Origin: Lentisphaerota bacterium | GTDB taxonomy: Bacteria; Verrucomicrobiota; Kiritimatiellia; JAAZAB01 | Length of the DNA stretch: 5,666 nucleotides | Direction of reading: 5' to 3' | Assembly (NCBI GenBank): GCA_016199105.1 | Contig: JACQHI010000044.1 | Location: forward strand, 1 to 5,666 | Shown: positions 5,284-5,666 of the stretch, piece after piece | Position numbering within the stretch: the stretch's first letter is position 1 | Layout: each line of letters starts with the position of its first letter | Made by a program: the position numbers and the translations under genes | Notes under the pieces: generated by a model | Told to the model about the DNA's origin: nothing | The model's input: the letters and a program-made list of their open reading frames with translations, nothing else | The model's database searches: none

Positions 5284-5666
5284 ATGAGCACACCGTACAT
5301 GCCCGAAGAGATCATGGTTCAGCTTAACGGCGAAATCCTGAAGAAACTGGCGAGGACGCTTGGCGTCGGCAAGGGGCTTACGCGCAAGCTCGACGTGGCG
5401 CGCGAGATCGGCGGACACCTGCGCGCCCATCTGCCGGCCGTGCTGGCCCTCTGTTCCGACATCGAACGCAAGGCGTTGGCCGAGGCGGCGCATGACCCCG
5501 CTCTCGAAGTGGACGCCACGGTCTTCTTCGGAAAGTATGGCGCCGGCTTTCCCTGCTGCCCCGATTCGTATCGGGCAAAAGACGTTTCACCGTACCATGC
5601 GCTGGTGTCGCACAACGAGGAAGGAGCGCTGGTCATCAGTCCGGACATCGCCGAGGCGTTGCGGCC
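5284..5666 (+). CDS. Unrecognised cytoplasmic protein, N-terminal 127 residues (runs off the edge)
   Basis: From ATG at 5284 the frame is open for 127 codons to the window end, with strong GC3 bias like the neighbours. Later in-frame ATGs at 5299 and 5314 are alternative starts. No signal peptide or membrane segment is seen. The first 90 residues are helical (LNGEILKKLARTLGVGKGLTR near 14-34, then an LCSDIERKALAEAAHD stretch). Next come VFFGKYGAGFPCCPDSYRAKDVSPYHALVSHNEEG and an IAEALR end. The pattern 'helix, ER-x-LA, ..F..KYG...' is reminiscent of the winged-helix repeats found in XPB/Ssl2-type helicase N-terminal regions. That is only a resemblance, and the diagnostic helicase part would lie beyond the window. 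Cys-Cys at about 95-96 could be structural. Function unknown. Confidence 0.7.
   Translation, partial: MSTPYMPEEIMVQLNGEILKKLARTLGVGKGLTRKLDVAREIGGHLRAHLPAVLALCSDIERKALAEAAHDPALEVDATVFFGKYGAGFPCCPDSYRAKDVSPYHALVSHNEEGALVISPDIAEALR

Noticed and set aside
4738..5493. Minus-strand open frame of 251 codons
   Set aside because: It spans the 3' half of chrA and the start of the next gene in antisense; it is dominated by Arg, His, Gln and Asp and has no domain pattern.

Overview
The window is GC-rich bacterial DNA with compact genes, good codon bias and mostly standard expression signals. It looks chromosomal, with no intact mobile element. Two tentative clues point to a PVC-type or similar environmental bacterium, possibly Kiritimatiellota or Verrucomicrobiota: the large secreted protein with tandem 'GDYDGDG..D.AVY....G.WYV' repeats, and the CsgG-like secreted protein. 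This placement is inference from protein style, not from a marker gene.

Layout, left to right. The 5' half of a tRNA gene lies on the minus strand at the left edge (1-26), with a plausible promoter behind it. Next, on the minus strand, is a secreted protein of 604 residues (142-1956). It has a signal peptide, an N-terminal five-bladed-propeller-like domain resembling glycoside hydrolase or sialidase folds, and six 45-46-residue FG-GAP/VCBS-type repeats with calcium-loop motifs. A divergent intergenic region of about 170 bp follows. Then comes a two-gene plus-strand operon: a class I SAM-dependent methyltransferase (2126-3124) and, 9 bp downstream with its ribosome binding site overlapping the previous stop, an exported CsgG-like protein (3134-3685). 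The CsgG-like reading frame continues past an in-frame TAG for another 72 codons to 3904, which makes it the most unusual locus in the window.

An AT-richer spacer (3905-4071) carries four ATGCAT palindromes. After it lies a full-length two-domain chromate transporter of the CHR family, ChrA (4072-5238). A final plus-strand gene starts at 5284 and runs off the right edge. It has a recognisable promoter only about 10 bp before its ATG.

Functional connections are weak. The methyltransferase and the CsgG-like protein are probably co-transcribed, but no shared pathway can be read from sequence. The propeller protein and ChrA appear to be independent units. I see no phage, CRISPR, toxin-antitoxin or defence module. 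The features most worth checking are the amber-interrupted CsgG-like gene, the ATGCAT repeat cluster, and the fusion of two propeller-like domains in the secreted protein.
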